Origin: Metabacillus arenae
GTDB lineage: Bacteria > Bacillota > Bacilli > Bacillales > Bacillaceae
Reading direction: 5' to 3'
Assembly: GCF_014773385.1 (NCBI RefSeq)
Contig: NZ_JACXAI010000032.1
Location: 1 to 64,000 of the forward strand
Length of the DNA stretch: 64,000 nt
In this document: piece after piece, positions 63,986 to 64,000 of the stretch
Numbering within the stretch: position 1 is the first letter of the stretch
How the letters are laid out: the number at the start of each line of letters is the position of its first letter
The notes under the pieces: generated by a model
The model's input: the letters and a program-made list of their open reading frames with translations, nothing else
The model's database searches: none
What the model was told of the DNA's origin: nothing
Made by a program: the position numbers and the translations under genes

Positions 63986-64000
63986 GTGAATCAGCAACAA
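63986..64000 (+). CDS. 5' end of the next gene (cut by the window edge)
   Basis: GTG 63986 with AAAGGAGTGG six bases upstream; only five codons (MNQQQ) are in the window. It follows the GntR/FCD regulator, so it is probably a transporter or enzyme gene under its control; the product cannot be told. Confidence 0.5.

Overview
The window is low-GC DNA from an endospore-forming member of the Bacillaceae. A GerA-type germinant-receptor cluster shows that it sporulates. Neighbour sets such as xpaC/telA, arsR-arsB-arsC and a T-box-controlled brnQ, TTG/GTG starts and strong GGAGG ribosome sites all fit Bacillus and relatives. No rRNA, tRNA, intact insertion sequence, phage or CRISPR array was seen.

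Layout. 0.1-6.2 kb: a YesM/YesN-type two-component pair (minus) faces two sugar ABC permeases and a GH4 enzyme with the CHEV motif of alpha-galacturonidases. No solute-binding protein or ATPase is encoded beside them. 6.9-25.1 kb: a nearly complete reductive pyrimidine degradation island. PreT/PreA reduce uracil or thymine, a dihydropyrimidinase opens the ring, a nitrilase-type and possibly an M20-type amidohydrolase release beta-alanine, a class III transaminase and a CoA-acylating semialdehyde dehydrogenase carry the carbon to acetyl-CoA. An NCS1 permease, a DUF3311/SSS transporter pair and a PucR regulator complete the set. 25.4-33.6 kb: a small lipoprotein, a membrane protein, a levansucrase with a decayed upstream region, an RDD pseudogene, a LysM plus TolB-propeller protein, and xpaC/telA. 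33.6-37.9 kb: a coiled-coil protein, T-box/brnQ, a small HTH protein, NAD(P)HX dehydratase and short unlisted genes. 38.4-45.9 kb: a germinant-receptor cluster with four B-type permease genes in tandem (one inactivated by an internal deletion), one A, one C and a 54-residue two-helix protein resembling the small D subunits. 46.2-50.4 kb: a TPR protein, an MFS exporter and repeat-rich spacers. 50.5-55.6 kb: arsRBC, then a MarR regulator and a flavoprotein that both carry vicinal Cys pairs, with remnants of an MFS gene and a second flavoprotein. 56.0-64.0 kb: pyruvate oxidase, a TatA/PhoX pair with a PhoP-box-like site, a DinB-fold protein, an ABC exporter, an FCD-type GntR regulator and the first codons of the next gene.

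The least explained structure lies between genes. Several spacers hold degenerate arrays whose units recur about every 20.5-21 bp, alternating 20 and 21, with a different core word in each spacer (14268-14420, 18201-18272, 49956-50122, 55786-55888, and less regularly 45965-46090). There are also several dispersed families: a 130-200 bp GTCCAGC element (four copies), a terminator-tipped element often at gene 3' ends (five copies), and three shorter paired families. All coordinates and motifs were read by eye; family assignments rest on recognised motifs and not on database searches.
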